The notes under the pieces are model-generated. The model ran no database searches, had not been told where the DNA came from, and worked only from the letters and a program-made list of their open reading frames with translations. DNA of 64,000 bases from contig NXFV01000330.1 in assembly GCA_002803225.1 (NCBI GenBank), forward strand, positions 38,265 through 102,264, written 5' to 3'. Both the position numbers and the translations under genes were made by a program. Of the stretch, positions 24,158 to 33,431 are shown one piece after another. The DNA is from Gamarada debralockiae (taxonomy: Eukaryota; Ascomycota; Leotiomycetes; Helotiales; Hyphodiscaceae). The stretch's first letter is position 1. Each line of letters starts with the position of its first letter.

Positions 24158-25381
24158 ATGTCGAAATCTGCCGTAGTATTCGGTGCCAGCGGAGTGACCG
24201 GGTGGGCGTTCGTGAACGAGATTTTGCACGACTATCCTAGGAAGGGAACTTGGAGCAAGGTCCATGCTTTGACGAACAGACAACTCAAGCAAAATGACTC
24301 TCTGTGGCCAAACGATGAGAGATTGAATATTGTCTCTGGGATCGATCTGCTGAAGGGCAGTCAAGAAGATCTTGAAGAGGCACTCCGGAAGATCGAGGGG
24401 ATTGAGAAAGTGACACATGTCTACTATCTAGGTGAGCTTTCCTCGTGTGAGAAGAGAGTTTTCACTGACATTTTTCCAGCTTATAAAGCTTCTTCGGATC
24501 TCTGGCAAGAGTACAAAGATGCAGACAAGATGTTTCGGCGCTCCACGACCGCCATGGACCATCTCAGCCCGGCGCTAGAATTCGTTGTCCTTCAAACAGG
24601 AGCGAAAATGTATGGTTGCCACCTTCTTGAGGATCACCCCACAGACTACATCCATGTCCCACTGAAAGAATCACACCCCCGTCTCAAATCACCATATGCA
24701 GAAACGCTCTTCTATCACCCACAACTAGATTGGATCACATCGTACGCCAAAGACAAATCCTGGAACTGGTGCGATACAAGACCGGACATCATCATTGGAT
24801 TTGTACCAAATCAGAACTTTTACTCGCTTGCCACTTCGATCGCTGTGTTCTTGTCGCTGTGGGCCGCAGTTGAGGGGAAGAATTCCACTTGTCCTTACCC
24901 GGGGAGTCACAAGGCTTGGGTCGCGAAATCGAATGATAGTTCGAGCGATATGATTGCGAGACAGACGCTTCATCTTTCACTCACACTCTCGAAGACGTCG
25001 AAGGGTGAAGGTTTCAATGTGGCGGATGCGAAAGAGCCCAAGTCTTGGGAGGCGAAATGGCCCGAGTTGTGTTCATATTTTGGGTTGAAGGGAGTTGGGC
25101 CACCCAGTGAAGGAGAACCAACGGAAGTGAGGACATACATTAAGAAACATTTAGATGTGTGGGAGAAGATGGAGAAGATATATGGGTTGAAGAGCGGAAT
25201 CGCGGACTCCGACCTGACGTTCAAGGGGTTTGAGTACTTCCTCCTAACGCAGTTTGATTTTGATAGACAGTATGACATGACAAAGATGTATGGAACGGGG
25301 TTTTCGGAAGAAAGGAGTACATTAGAGGCTTGGGGAGGGGTATTTGATCGGATGAAGAGGGCGAAGATAATTCCAGCCTGA
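24158..25381 (+). CDS. PRISE-type NAD(P)-dependent reductase 1
   Basis: Rossmann-fold protein of the PRISE group (progesterone 5beta-reductase/iridoid synthase-like extended SDRs). Characterised plant members reduce a C=C conjugated to a carbonyl. The cofactor loop is FGASGVTGW. Downstream VLQTGAKMYG contains the atypical active-site Tyr region, followed by RPDIIIGFVPN and the conserved WAVKSNDSS-like stretch AWVAKSNDSS. A 48-nt intron at 24432-24479 contains no stop, so the unspliced frame stays open (407 residues); splicing gives 391. The paralog at 47654-48999 has an intron at the same place, which supports splicing. In context it could saturate an enone before Baeyer-Villiger oxidation. 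Confidence 0.85.
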   Translation: MSKSAVVFGASGVTGWAFVNEILHDYPRKGTWSKVHALTNRQLKQNDSLWPNDERLNIVSGIDLLKGSQEDLEEALRKIEGIEKVTHVYYLGELSSCEKRVFTDIFPAYKASSDLWQEYKDADKMFRRSTTAMDHLSPALEFVVLQTGAKMYGCHLLEDHPTDYIHVPLKESHPRLKSPYAETLFYHPQLDWITSYAKDKSWNWCDTRPDIIIGFVPNQNFYSLATSIAVFLSLWAAVEGKNSTCPYPGSHKAWVAKSNDSSSDMIARQTLHLSLTLSKTSKGEGFNVADAKEPKSWEAKWPELCSYFGLKGVGPPSEGEPTEVRTYIKKHLDVWEKMEKIYGLKSGIADSDLTFKGFEYFLLTQFDFDRQYDMTKMYGTGFSEERSTLEAWGGVFDRMKRAKIIPA

Positions 25382-26601
25382 AGATAAATCGAGATGCCAC
25401 TAACACTGTCAGGATTTGCAATCCCGTGATAGTAGCGCCACGTGTTCAAGATCTGCGGGGTAGAATCTGGGTTTGGAGGTTTAAATTTCTACTCCTTATT
25501 CGACCCTTTAGATTTTAACTCTCCCATATCCATTTATTAGTCTTCTATACCTCCGTAGACAAGAATACCATGTCCCTGATGAATCTTACTTTAACCATGG
25601 TCTGTTCCAGATATCTACTATTCCAATTCAAAAGTCGACCTGTCTGTGCTCCTCTGTTGATTTTATCATCATTATCATCATCAGAATCAGAAAGACGATA
25701 AGGGAATCTCCTGTCCTGCACTCCTCTGACCGTACGGTAACGTGATGAGAATGTGGGTATCTCCAATCAGCAAGTAGCAGACACTAGATAGACTTTCAAA
25801 AATTGGTTCAGGTCATCTTTTAGACAATTGAGTATGGCAGGTATCCTATCAAGAAAGCTAACTATAGTGTGGTAAGCAACGAAATGTGGGGCATTACGGG
25901 GTACCCTGGCTGTTGCCAAATCCGCAGTAGCCAAGCTTAAGTTACCTGTTCTATTCAATTGCTTACGACGGCCAAATTTGTATACTTGGTCTCCAAAATA
26001 CGTCTATATCTTTTTTCGTCTTGATTAAAGCTAATAGGTAGGAGTAATTCTATTTTGGCGCCATCTAACGTAGATTGTGGCGTTTTGCAACCGACCAACG
26101 ATCAAGGATGCACATCCTTCTGGTGTCAGGAATTATGCCAAAGTACTCAAAATGCCAAGGGATATGGGTTTAGGAACAGGAAAATGGAAGATTACTGGGG
26201 AAACCTTCATGTACAGATAGTGTATCGTGCTGGGCAATATGTACGCAGCTCACTTGGGATGCGACCACGGGAATTGGATCATGTCGATACTAGTGGCACA
26301 CGATAACTTTAATGTAATGCCCTTTCCTTTTCTTGTTCATCTATTTCTATATGATCACTTTTGAAATCACATTACAAATATCTCTGGTATCTCGGGCTCT
26401 GACAAAGATGGATGTGATGAATGTCACCAAGGATGGACGAGTATGAAGCGTATCCCTCCCAACTGATTGTGAATGTGGCAATGCGGAGGCCCACACTCTT
26501 GCCTTTTCGTGCAACTTCAACATTGTATTACTATTTCTGGGCTTGACACTTTCATTCTTGTGAAGGATGAGACTTTGCGACTATCAACCTAAATTTGCAG
26601 C
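25382..26601. other. Intergenic
   Basis: About 1.2 kb with no supportable gene. It has a short ATC-rich run near 25665-25690. Around 26465-26515 the plus strand can be read as CECGNAEAHTLAFSC, which faintly recalls the C-terminal zinc knuckle of non-LTR retrotransposon reverse transcriptases, but nothing else of such an element is visible. Confidence 0.4.
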
Positions 26602-28098
26602 TCAGGGTTCCCCATCCCACAAGAATGTTTGTTCATTCGGGAACCGATGTACAACTACGACCACGCCTTTATCCCTAGCCTCTGTTACGACCCTGTCGCA
26701 TTGGTCCTTGTAAACATCATCCGCACTGACGAGGCACGAAATCTGCATTTCCTGAAGAGCAGACAGCTGAGAATCGTCATCGGATTGGAAGTGACGAAAC
26801 AAGGCATCAAGGGCTTCTTCATGATGATCCGTTCCCTTTGATATCAATGAAAGCTGGGCGACTGAAGTAGGTATTAAGTCGAGAAGAGGGTCTGATGGGT
26901 TGGCGGTATGCCCCGCGGCGGCAGCGATGTTACACATGACAAGTTCTAGAGGTATCTCGAGCGTTTGCAGCCGTTGGAACCCACGTATCGATGTATTACC
27001 TGGGACGATGGAGCCTTGTAATTCGCTGATTATGACCGAAAGTTGCACGAGACGGCTCCCGGCCTCGCGCTCGACAGCATTGACAAACTTGCAGATGTCC
27101 CAATCTTGAATGGGGGAGGCATTTTTCGTGCAGTGCATATATCTGAGCGTCTTTAGGGATGGGGCGTGCCTGAGAAAGTCGGCAATGCCCACGTCGTCGA
27201 TGCAGCAGAATATTAGATGAGCCGCCTGCAGTGTCTCTGCGATACGATGCGAATCTCTGAATGCAAGGCTCCTTGGTATATCCTCCAATTCTAAGCAGCT
27301 AGGGCCATGAAAAGACCGCACGTGCGGCAGAGCTAGAAACGGACTCGCCCATCTCAGATCAAATCGCTCTGCTCTGTGGAGCGAGATCGACCCCTCGAAT
27401 CTCGTGATTGAGGCGAGGCTAGATGTGGACTCCCTGGCTTTGTCAATGACGACGTCAAGAAGCTTGTCCGTTGCGTCATTCGGCTTCCAGTACCGTGGGA
27501 TGATAAGTTTCTCAATGTTCGGCAGCAGCGTCAATAGAAAGACAGCCCCGTGCTGGGAGTAGCGGCGCTCTCTGACGTCCGACTCGAACGTAGTGTAGTA
27601 TTCCTTCCAATCGAGATCAGCTTCCTTGAGATAAAAGGAGTTGGCAAATAAATCGACTATAGCTCCGCCATCGTGAATACTCGGCACTGACTTGGGCAGT
27701 TGACGAAGTAGGAAACGGCTATCAAATGCGAAGGTTGCGCTACGAATGTAACGCGCCACAATGGGTTCGGCGGCGATGCGTAGGAGCATTTCGGAGGCGG
27801 ACGTGAGATTCAATCCGTACGGCCTTAGGTAGTATTCAAACGTTCGGAAGCGCGAGCGTAGCTCATTATGGTGGGCGATAAATGTTATGCACTGCCCGTA
27901 TATTCTCTTGCAGGTCAATGCCACGCTCTCAAACCCCTCCGGCAGAGTGTGTTGGATGATTTTGTCGAGGAGTTCGATCGGTAGCTGCATGAACATCATG
28001 GTGTTGCGTGAAGGGTGCTGAAGGTTTGGTGAGGGTTGATGGGGATGGTCAGCTGGATTGTATCCGAGGCTAGCACAACATATTTTGGGTCTGTCCAT
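26602..28098 (-). CDS. F-box protein
   Basis: Single-exon protein of up to 498 residues. An F-box is visible near the N-terminus (FMQLPIELLDKIIQHTLPEG then ALTCKRIYGQC), the motif that binds Skp1 in SCF ubiquitin ligases. The rest is leucine-rich without clean repeats, as in many fungal F-box proteins of unknown target. Met34 (27999) or Met35, just before the F-box, is a more natural start than the first ATG, because the first 33 residues are Pro/His-rich and unlike the family. It is not obviously part of the metabolic cluster; together with the HET protein it forms an island between the two wings. Confidence 0.75.
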   Translation of the reverse strand: MDRPKICCASLGYNPADHPHQPSPNLQHPSRNTMMFMQLPIELLDKIIQHTLPEGFESVALTCKRIYGQCITFIAHHNELRSRFRTFEYYLRPYGLNLTSASEMLLRIAAEPIVARYIRSATFAFDSRFLLRQLPKSVPSIHDGGAIVDLFANSFYLKEADLDWKEYYTTFESDVRERRYSQHGAVFLLTLLPNIEKLIIPRYWKPNDATDKLLDVVIDKARESTSSLASITRFEGSISLHRAERFDLRWASPFLALPHVRSFHGPSCLELEDIPRSLAFRDSHRIAETLQAAHLIFCCIDDVGIADFLRHAPSLKTLRYMHCTKNASPIQDWDICKFVNAVEREAGSRLVQLSVIISELQGSIVPGNTSIRGFQRLQTLEIPLELVMCNIAAAAGHTANPSDPLLDLIPTSVAQLSLISKGTDHHEEALDALFRHFQSDDDSQLSALQEMQISCLVSADDVYKDQCDRVVTEARDKGVVVVVHRFPNEQTFLWDGEP

Positions 28099-29013
28099 AT
28101 CTTACGGACACCACCCACTGAGCCTGCTGAAAAGCTACCATATATCCTATCGCCTTGAACAATAAACTGGGATGCGAATCGATCGTCTGCCCAAGATAGC
28201 ATGATGTCGTATTGCTTTTGTTGTGCCACCGCAGAGAAATCTTGAGAGGGTATCGAGTGAACTGGCATTGTAGATCTTCGAAATCTGTGCTAACCTGATA
28301 CTGTTGTTTGCTTAAAATACAAAAGAGTAAGATAAAGTGTAAAAAGGGTTGGAGGTCTAGGGACTTACGAAGAAAACTGGACAAGCAAAGACCACGCGTG
28401 GCCCTCAGCGAAGCAATTAAGTGATGGAACAAGAGTCGTTGTTCAAGCGAAATGGATTTCTGTAGGGATGAGATCAGGCAGCAGTAGCTTGTCTTGTCAA
28501 CCCCCCATGTAATTATGCTAAGTAATCATTGTGCCGCCTGAGGCATAAAGCCCGTAGCTGGAAAGCCTAGCCTGTAGCCTTCAACTACGGTGTGCTGTTG
28601 ACCAGCTGTACTGGGAGTGCAGACTCAGCTGTTCAGGGAACAGCAGCCTGAGCTACAGCGGTGAAATGTAACCTACCTTATTATATATAGTAGCTTAGAG
28701 CACTGTTGGAAAAGCATGCGAAGAATTGGAGTACCTCAGTTCTACTAGCGTCCACGTGACCTTGCACGAGATCCAAACCCAACTCGACAGTTGACAAGCG
28801 CAACGCGAGGCTGGCATTTCAACCTCATTTTCCTTCTCTAAGCAACATCTTTGGCGTTCCTCAAGCCGCAAAATTTCGATTTTCAAGTTGAGCTATTTCA
28901 ATGCATCTCTAGTGCATGCCATATTGGCATTATCATACCACTTCACCTAATTCAGCTCTTCTACGACCGAACGGACAGCCTTGCCTCGCGTTTTCGCCCT
29001 TTAGGCTGCAACT
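28099..29013. other. Intergenic, divergent between F-box and HET-ankyrin genes
   Basis: No gene seen. The segment 28623-28654 can form an imperfect hairpin (CTCAG and CTGTTC stems around AGG). Upstream of 29014 is presumably the promoter and leader of the HET protein gene. Confidence 0.4.
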
Positions 29014-32000
29014 ATGCGTTTGCTTCATACACAGACGCTCAAGCTGGAAGAATTTGGAGGTAACCAGGTCCCGCGGTATGCGATTCTTTCTCATACGTGG
29101 GGAGCGGAGGAAATTACACTACAGGACATCAAGACGGATGAGGCGACAAAATTAGTTGGTTACGAAAAGGTCAAAAATGCTTGCTCTATTGCTGTAGCAG
29201 ATGGCTTCGAGTATGTTTGGATTGACACCTGCTGTATTGATAAAACAAGTAGTGCGGAACTTTCCGAAGCCCTCAACTCAATGTATCGTTGGTATGAGGA
29301 GGCTGAAGAATGCTACGCATATCTTGCAGATGTTCCCGGGGAAACTGTTAATCGCCTAACTGGTGTCACGGGCGACGAATTCCGGAAAAGCAGATGGTTC
29401 ACTAGAGGGTGGACCCTTCAGGAGCTTATTGCCCCATCAACGGTAATATTTCTTGATAGTGGATGGCAAGAGATTGGTAGTAAATCAAGTCTGCAACAGC
29501 TCATATCTGACATCACTGGAATACCTGGCGGTTTCCTATTAGGAGATGATTTGGAATATGCTAGTGTTGCTCAAAGAATGTCATGGGCTTCGAAGAGGGA
29601 GACAACGAGGATTGAAGACCTTGCTTACTCCTTAATGGGAATATTTGGTATATATATGCCAATGCTATATGGGGAAGGAGAGAGGGCATTCATTAGACTT
29701 CAGGAAGAGATTATGAAAGTCTCAAACGACCACAGCCTCTTTGCATGGAGATCAACACGGGATCATGGCGGGATTCTTGCGACTTCACCGTCTGCGTTTG
29801 CTGACTCTGGCAATATCATTCAAAAAACCGCTTCTGATGCCGTTAGCAGTCCTGTGACGGTCAGCAGTAGAGGAATCCAGTTGTCACTCGGCTTCAAAAG
29901 TGATCAACAAGGTTTGGGACTTGCTGTCCTTGACTGCGCAGAGGTGGGGAAAGACAGTATGCGACTCGCAGTTCATCTGAGAGAGATATCCTTAACAAAG
30001 GAGGATTTTGTGAGAGAGCAAAGTTCGAGGCTCGAACTACTGCATTTAAGAGATATTGATCCATTACAATACCCCCGGAAAGACTTATATATTAGACAAG
30101 GGCGCTCGACACGCAGTAGGAAATGGGGAGACATGGAGAAATATGCAATTAAGCTAGAAGGGGTAGATGGTCAAGACTTCGCTTCATATGTCATCCATCT
30201 CCACTATAATTGGGAGTTACACGATGGACTGATGACTACAACCACGGTACCTACTTCTGACGGCATACTTGGCCGAGTATTAGTTATGTGCAAGGACGGA
30301 AATTCATTTCAAGTCCTATTGAAGAAATATGGAAGATCTCTTTCCGCGGACATACAGACAGGTTTAGAAGCAGATTCGGAAGCTAATCAGTCTCCTATTA
30401 TCCCAGAACAACAGCAACACGAAAGAGATCAAATTGTCAGGAAACTAGATGCTGGACAGCATGTGCAAATAGCGATTAAGAAGCGAATTCTCATGCTCCA
30501 TAAGACAAAATACGTTACAGGCGTCGTGGAAATAAACTACTTAAGTACTCTTGGGGTGGTTTGGCTTCAGCATGTAGCTGTATTAGAGGGAAACATTAAG
30601 GAGAAGACACTACTATCGTACGCAGCAGGGCGAGGGCATGAAGCAGTAGTCAAGCTGTTACTAGACACAAACAAAGTTGATATCGATTTAAAGGATAAGC
30701 ATGGTTGTACACCGCTATGGTGGGCAGCCAGGAACGGGCATGAGGCCATAGTGAAGCTACTACTTGACACTGGCAAGGTCGATGCCAACGCGAAGGAGAA
30801 GTATGGTCAGACGCCGCTGTCGTGGGCAGCTAGGAACGGGCACGAGGCCATTGTGAAGCTGCTGCTCGACACTGGCAAGGTTGATGCTAACGTGAAGGAT
30901 AAGCATGGTCGGACACCGCTCTGGTGGGCAGCCAGGAATGAGCATGAGGCTATTGTGAAGCTGCTACTCAACACTGGCAAGGCCAATGTCAATGCGGAGG
31001 ACGAGAAGGGCCGGACGCCGCTGCGGCGGGCAGCCAGCAAAGGGCACGAGGCCATAGTGAAGCTGCTACTTGACACTGGCAAGGTCAATGTCAACGCGAA
31101 GGAGAAGTATGGTCAGACGCCGCTGTCGTGGGCAGCTAGGAACGGGCACGAGGCCATTGTGAAGCTGCTGCTCGACACTGGCAAGGTTGATGCTAACGTG
31201 AAGGATAAGTATGGTCGGACGCTGCTATCGTGGGCAGCTGAAAACGGGCACGAGGCAATTGTGAAGCTACTGCTCGATACTGGCAAGGTTGATGTCAATG
31301 CGAATGAGGAAGGCTATGGTCAGACGCCGCTATGGTGGGCAGCTAGGAATGGGCATAAGGCCATTGTGAAGCTACTGCTCAATACTGGCAAGGTTAATGT
31401 CAATGCGAAGGAGGAAGGCTATGGTCAGACGCCACTATCATGGGCAGCTGGGAATGGGCATGAAGCCATTGTGGAACTACTACTTGATACTGGCAAGGTT
31501 GATATCAATGCGAAGGATAAATATAGTCGGACGCCGCTATCGTGGGCAGCTGAAAACGGGCACGAGGCCATTGTGAAGCTGCTGCTCGACACTGGCAAGG
31601 TTGATGTCAATGCGAAGGAGGAAGGCTACGGTCAGACGCCGCTGTCGTGGGCAGCTGGGAATGGGCATGAGGCCATTGTGAAGCTGCTACTCAACACTGG
31701 CAAGGTCAATGTCAATGCGGAGGACGAGGAGGGCCGGACGCCGCTGCGGTGGGCAGCCAGCAGAGGGCACGAGGCCATAGTGAAGCTACTACTTGACACT
31801 GGCAAGGTCGATGCCAACGCGAAGGAGAAGTATGGTCAGACGCCGCTGTCGTGGGCAGCTAGGAACGGGCACGAGGCCATTGTGAAGCTGCTGCTCGACA
31901 CTGGCAAGGTTGATGCTAACATGAAGGATAAGTATGGTCGGACGCCGCTATCGTGGGCAGCTGAAAACGGGCACGAGGCAATTGTGAAGCTGCTGCTCAA

Positions 32001-32112
32001 CACTGGCAAGGTTGATGCTAACATGAAGGATAAGTATGGTCGGGCGCCGCTATCGTGGGCAGCTGAAAACGGACACGAGGCCATTGTTAAGCTTCTTACT
32101 CCAGTCAGCTAG
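29014..32112 (+). CDS. HET-domain protein with C-terminal ankyrin repeats
   Basis: Intronless gene of 1032 residues. The N-terminus is a HET (heterokaryon incompatibility) domain: MRLLHTQTLKLEEF start, RYAILSHTWG near residue 21, WIDTCCIDK near 69 and SRWFTRGWTLQELIAPS near 126. Such domains trigger cell death in fungal self/non-self recognition. Residues about 200-250 (LAYSLMGIFGIYMPMLYGEG) are the usual post-HET segment. Residues about 250-525 have no recognisable domain and no Walker A motif, so this is not the HET-NACHT layout of HET-D/E. From residue 529 to the end there are 15 ankyrin repeats of 33-34 residues, the last truncated, with the core TPLSWAAxNGHEAIVKLLLDTGKVD. The repeats are nearly identical in DNA. 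Its cellular role (allorecognition or other) is inferred from the HET domain only. Confidence 0.92.
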   Translation: MRLLHTQTLKLEEFGGNQVPRYAILSHTWGAEEITLQDIKTDEATKLVGYEKVKNACSIAVADGFEYVWIDTCCIDKTSSAELSEALNSMYRWYEEAEECYAYLADVPGETVNRLTGVTGDEFRKSRWFTRGWTLQELIAPSTVIFLDSGWQEIGSKSSLQQLISDITGIPGGFLLGDDLEYASVAQRMSWASKRETTRIEDLAYSLMGIFGIYMPMLYGEGERAFIRLQEEIMKVSNDHSLFAWRSTRDHGGILATSPSAFADSGNIIQKTASDAVSSPVTVSSRGIQLSLGFKSDQQGLGLAVLDCAEVGKDSMRLAVHLREISLTKEDFVREQSSRLELLHLRDIDPLQYPRKDLYIRQGRSTRSRKWGDMEKYAIKLEGVDGQDFASYVIHLHYNWELHDGLMTTTTVPTSDGILGRVLVMCKDGNSFQVLLKKYGRSLSADIQTGLEADSEANQSPIIPEQQQHERDQIVRKLDAGQHVQIAIKKRILMLHKTKYVTGVVEINYLSTLGVVWLQHVAVLEGNIKEKTLLSYAAGRGHEAVVKLLLDTNKVDIDLKDKHGCTPLWWAARNGHEAIVKLLLDTGKVDANAKEKYGQTPLSWAARNGHEAIVKLLLDTGKVDANVKDKHGRTPLWWAARNEHEAIVKLLLNTGKANVNAEDEKGRTPLRRAASKGHEAIVKLLLDTGKVNVNAKEKYGQTPLSWAARNGHEAIVKLLLDTGKVDANVKDKYGRTLLSWAAENGHEAIVKLLLDTGKVDVNANEEGYGQTPLWWAARNGHKAIVKLLLNTGKVNVNAKEEGYGQTPLSWAAGNGHEAIVELLLDTGKVDINAKDKYSRTPLSWAAENGHEAIVKLLLDTGKVDVNAKEEGYGQTPLSWAAGNGHEAIVKLLLNTGKVNVNAEDEEGRTPLRWAASRGHEAIVKLLLDTGKVDANAKEKYGQTPLSWAARNGHEAIVKLLLDTGKVDANMKDKYGRTPLSWAAENGHEAIVKLLLNTGKVDANMKDKYGRAPLSWAAENGHEAIVKLLTPVS
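30598..32109 (+). repeat. Tandem array of about 15 near-identical 99-102-bp ankyrin-encoding repeats
   Basis: In-frame tandem repeats inside the HET-ankyrin gene. Most units share long identical runs, for example GGGCAcGAGGCcATTGTGAAG followed by CTGCTGCTC GACACTGGCAAGG. Three unit types alternate: KYGQTPLSWAARNG, KYGRTPLSWAAENG and GYGQTPLSWAAGNG, with two EEGR/EKGRTPLR variants. Units of 33 and 34 residues are mixed. Similarity is highest towards the 3' end. Confidence 0.9.
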
Positions 32113-32591
32113 ACTTTTACTAATTCTTTACTTATTCTATATCCCTTTTATAACTTAATTTAATATAACTGAAATACTCTTTCTGTGATAATAGTATAAA
32201 TCTTTATAATCTATATTTATTTAATAACTTTGAAGGAGAGGGGCTTGGGGGAGCTGATGTTTATATATTGTGTGTTATTAGTATGTTTGCCGCTGAGTAG
32301 AACTTAAAAATACTATATACTTTTACCTAGAACATTCTAGAAGGTTGGGTATGTGATAGGGGACCTAAAACATTTGCTGGAAGATGGTTTAGGGGTATAT
32401 CACCTGTCTATACCCACATCGAAGCTTATAACGTTCTCAAAAATATAAAATGCCAATGTTTCAATACGGAGCATGTAAAGCGACGCCGGGCACTCGTGTT
32501 ATAAGAAGCTCGCACTTGCAATCACCTGCTGTACTATAACGTGATCAAAGTGTGAGGAAGTGCAGGGCAACAGCGTAGTTCAGCATCAAGC
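32113..32591. other. Intergenic, AT-rich
   Basis: About 480 bp of AT-rich sequence between the HET gene and the SDR pseudogene, with no gene or repeat recognised. Confidence 0.5.
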
Positions 32592-33431
32592 ATGGGCAAA
32601 GTAGCTCTCATCACAGGTGGAGGTGAGTATGTTCTTCACCCAACCTTTCAGTGGAGCTCACGCTTTCAGCTTCTGGTCTTGGCCTAGCTGTGATTACTTC
32701 TCTAACTTCCAAAGGTTGGGAGATCTCCATTGCAGACATGAACACCAAAGCTGGCGAAGCAGCTGCAGCGACGCTGAAGGGCAAATTCTACAAGACCGAC
32801 GTAACAGACTACACTTCAATCTCAATAGCTTTCGAGGAAACCTTCCAAGAGTTAGGCTAAATCGATTTTGTTTTTGCCAACGCTGTAATCGTCGACGGGA
32901 CAGTTTCTATGCCAGGTTCCCCGACACGGGTCCTCCACCCCTCCGGACATGCTGAGTGTGGACATCGACTTGAAAGCCGGATTACCACTGGGTACCTGGT
33001 ACAGCATTACTTCCGCCAAAATCTGTATGGAAACGGAGGATTTTTGATTTCAACAAGCAGCGTGGAAGGAATTTACCCCGCGCTCTTCTGTCCCTTGTAT
33101 TCAGCAGCTATACGTGGCGTGCTTGATTTTACCCGCAGCGTTGCTAAACACTTTTATCTTCACGATAAAATCTGCGCAAAGGCAATTTTGCTAGGGACCA
33201 ATGAGGACGAGTTTGCTGACTGAGAAGGAATGGGCCGCGTTTGGTGACACAAACTGGACGCCTATTGAGAAGGTAGTGGAGGTTGTAGAGATGTTGCTTG
33301 ATAAGAGGGAGAATCATTGGAGAATGACAGTGGAGATTTCGGGGAATAATCATTACTTTTGGGAATCGGCTGATTATTGTGATGATATGGTGAGGAGAGT
33401 GATGGAGGCTACGGATATTAAGCAAGTTTGA
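32592..33431 (+). pseudogene. Decayed short-chain dehydrogenase
   Basis: The start MGKVALITGG, a normal intron at 32623-32669 and the resumed ASGLGLAVITSL give a typical SDR N-terminus with the TGGASGLG loop. An in-frame TAA at 32858 then interrupts it, directly before IDFVFANA, the usual NAG-motif region. The rest is spread over three frames: DMLSVDIDLKA near 32946, GYLVQHYFRQNL to CPLYSAAIRGVLDF at 32985-33130, and LLTEKEWAAFGDTNWTPIEK to a stop at 33429-33431. At least three frameshifts are needed. The catalytic YxxxK has also lost its Lys (YSAAI). It is non-functional. Confidence 0.82.

Noticed and set aside
2844..25381. Secondary-metabolite biosynthetic cluster
   Set aside because: Tailoring-type enzymes are present but no backbone enzyme (PKS, NRPS, terpene synthase, DMATS) is found anywhere in the window.
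26400..26530. Possible reverse-transcriptase zinc-knuckle remnant
   Set aside because: Only one short cysteine stretch is seen; no reverse transcriptase or endonuclease motifs nearby.
28623..28654. Imperfect hairpin between F-box and HET genes
   Set aside because: Short stems with a bulge, no terminal repeats or duplication; such structures arise by chance.
30567..32084. A ladder of similar minus-strand frames of 61-95 codons inside the HET-ankyrin gene
   Set aside because: They are the antisense of the tandem ankyrin repeats, repeat with the same period and have no independent support.
30598..32109. Regular repeat spacing that might suggest a CRISPR array or satellite
   Set aside because: The units are in frame, encode ankyrin repeats and have no unique spacers; the host is eukaryotic.
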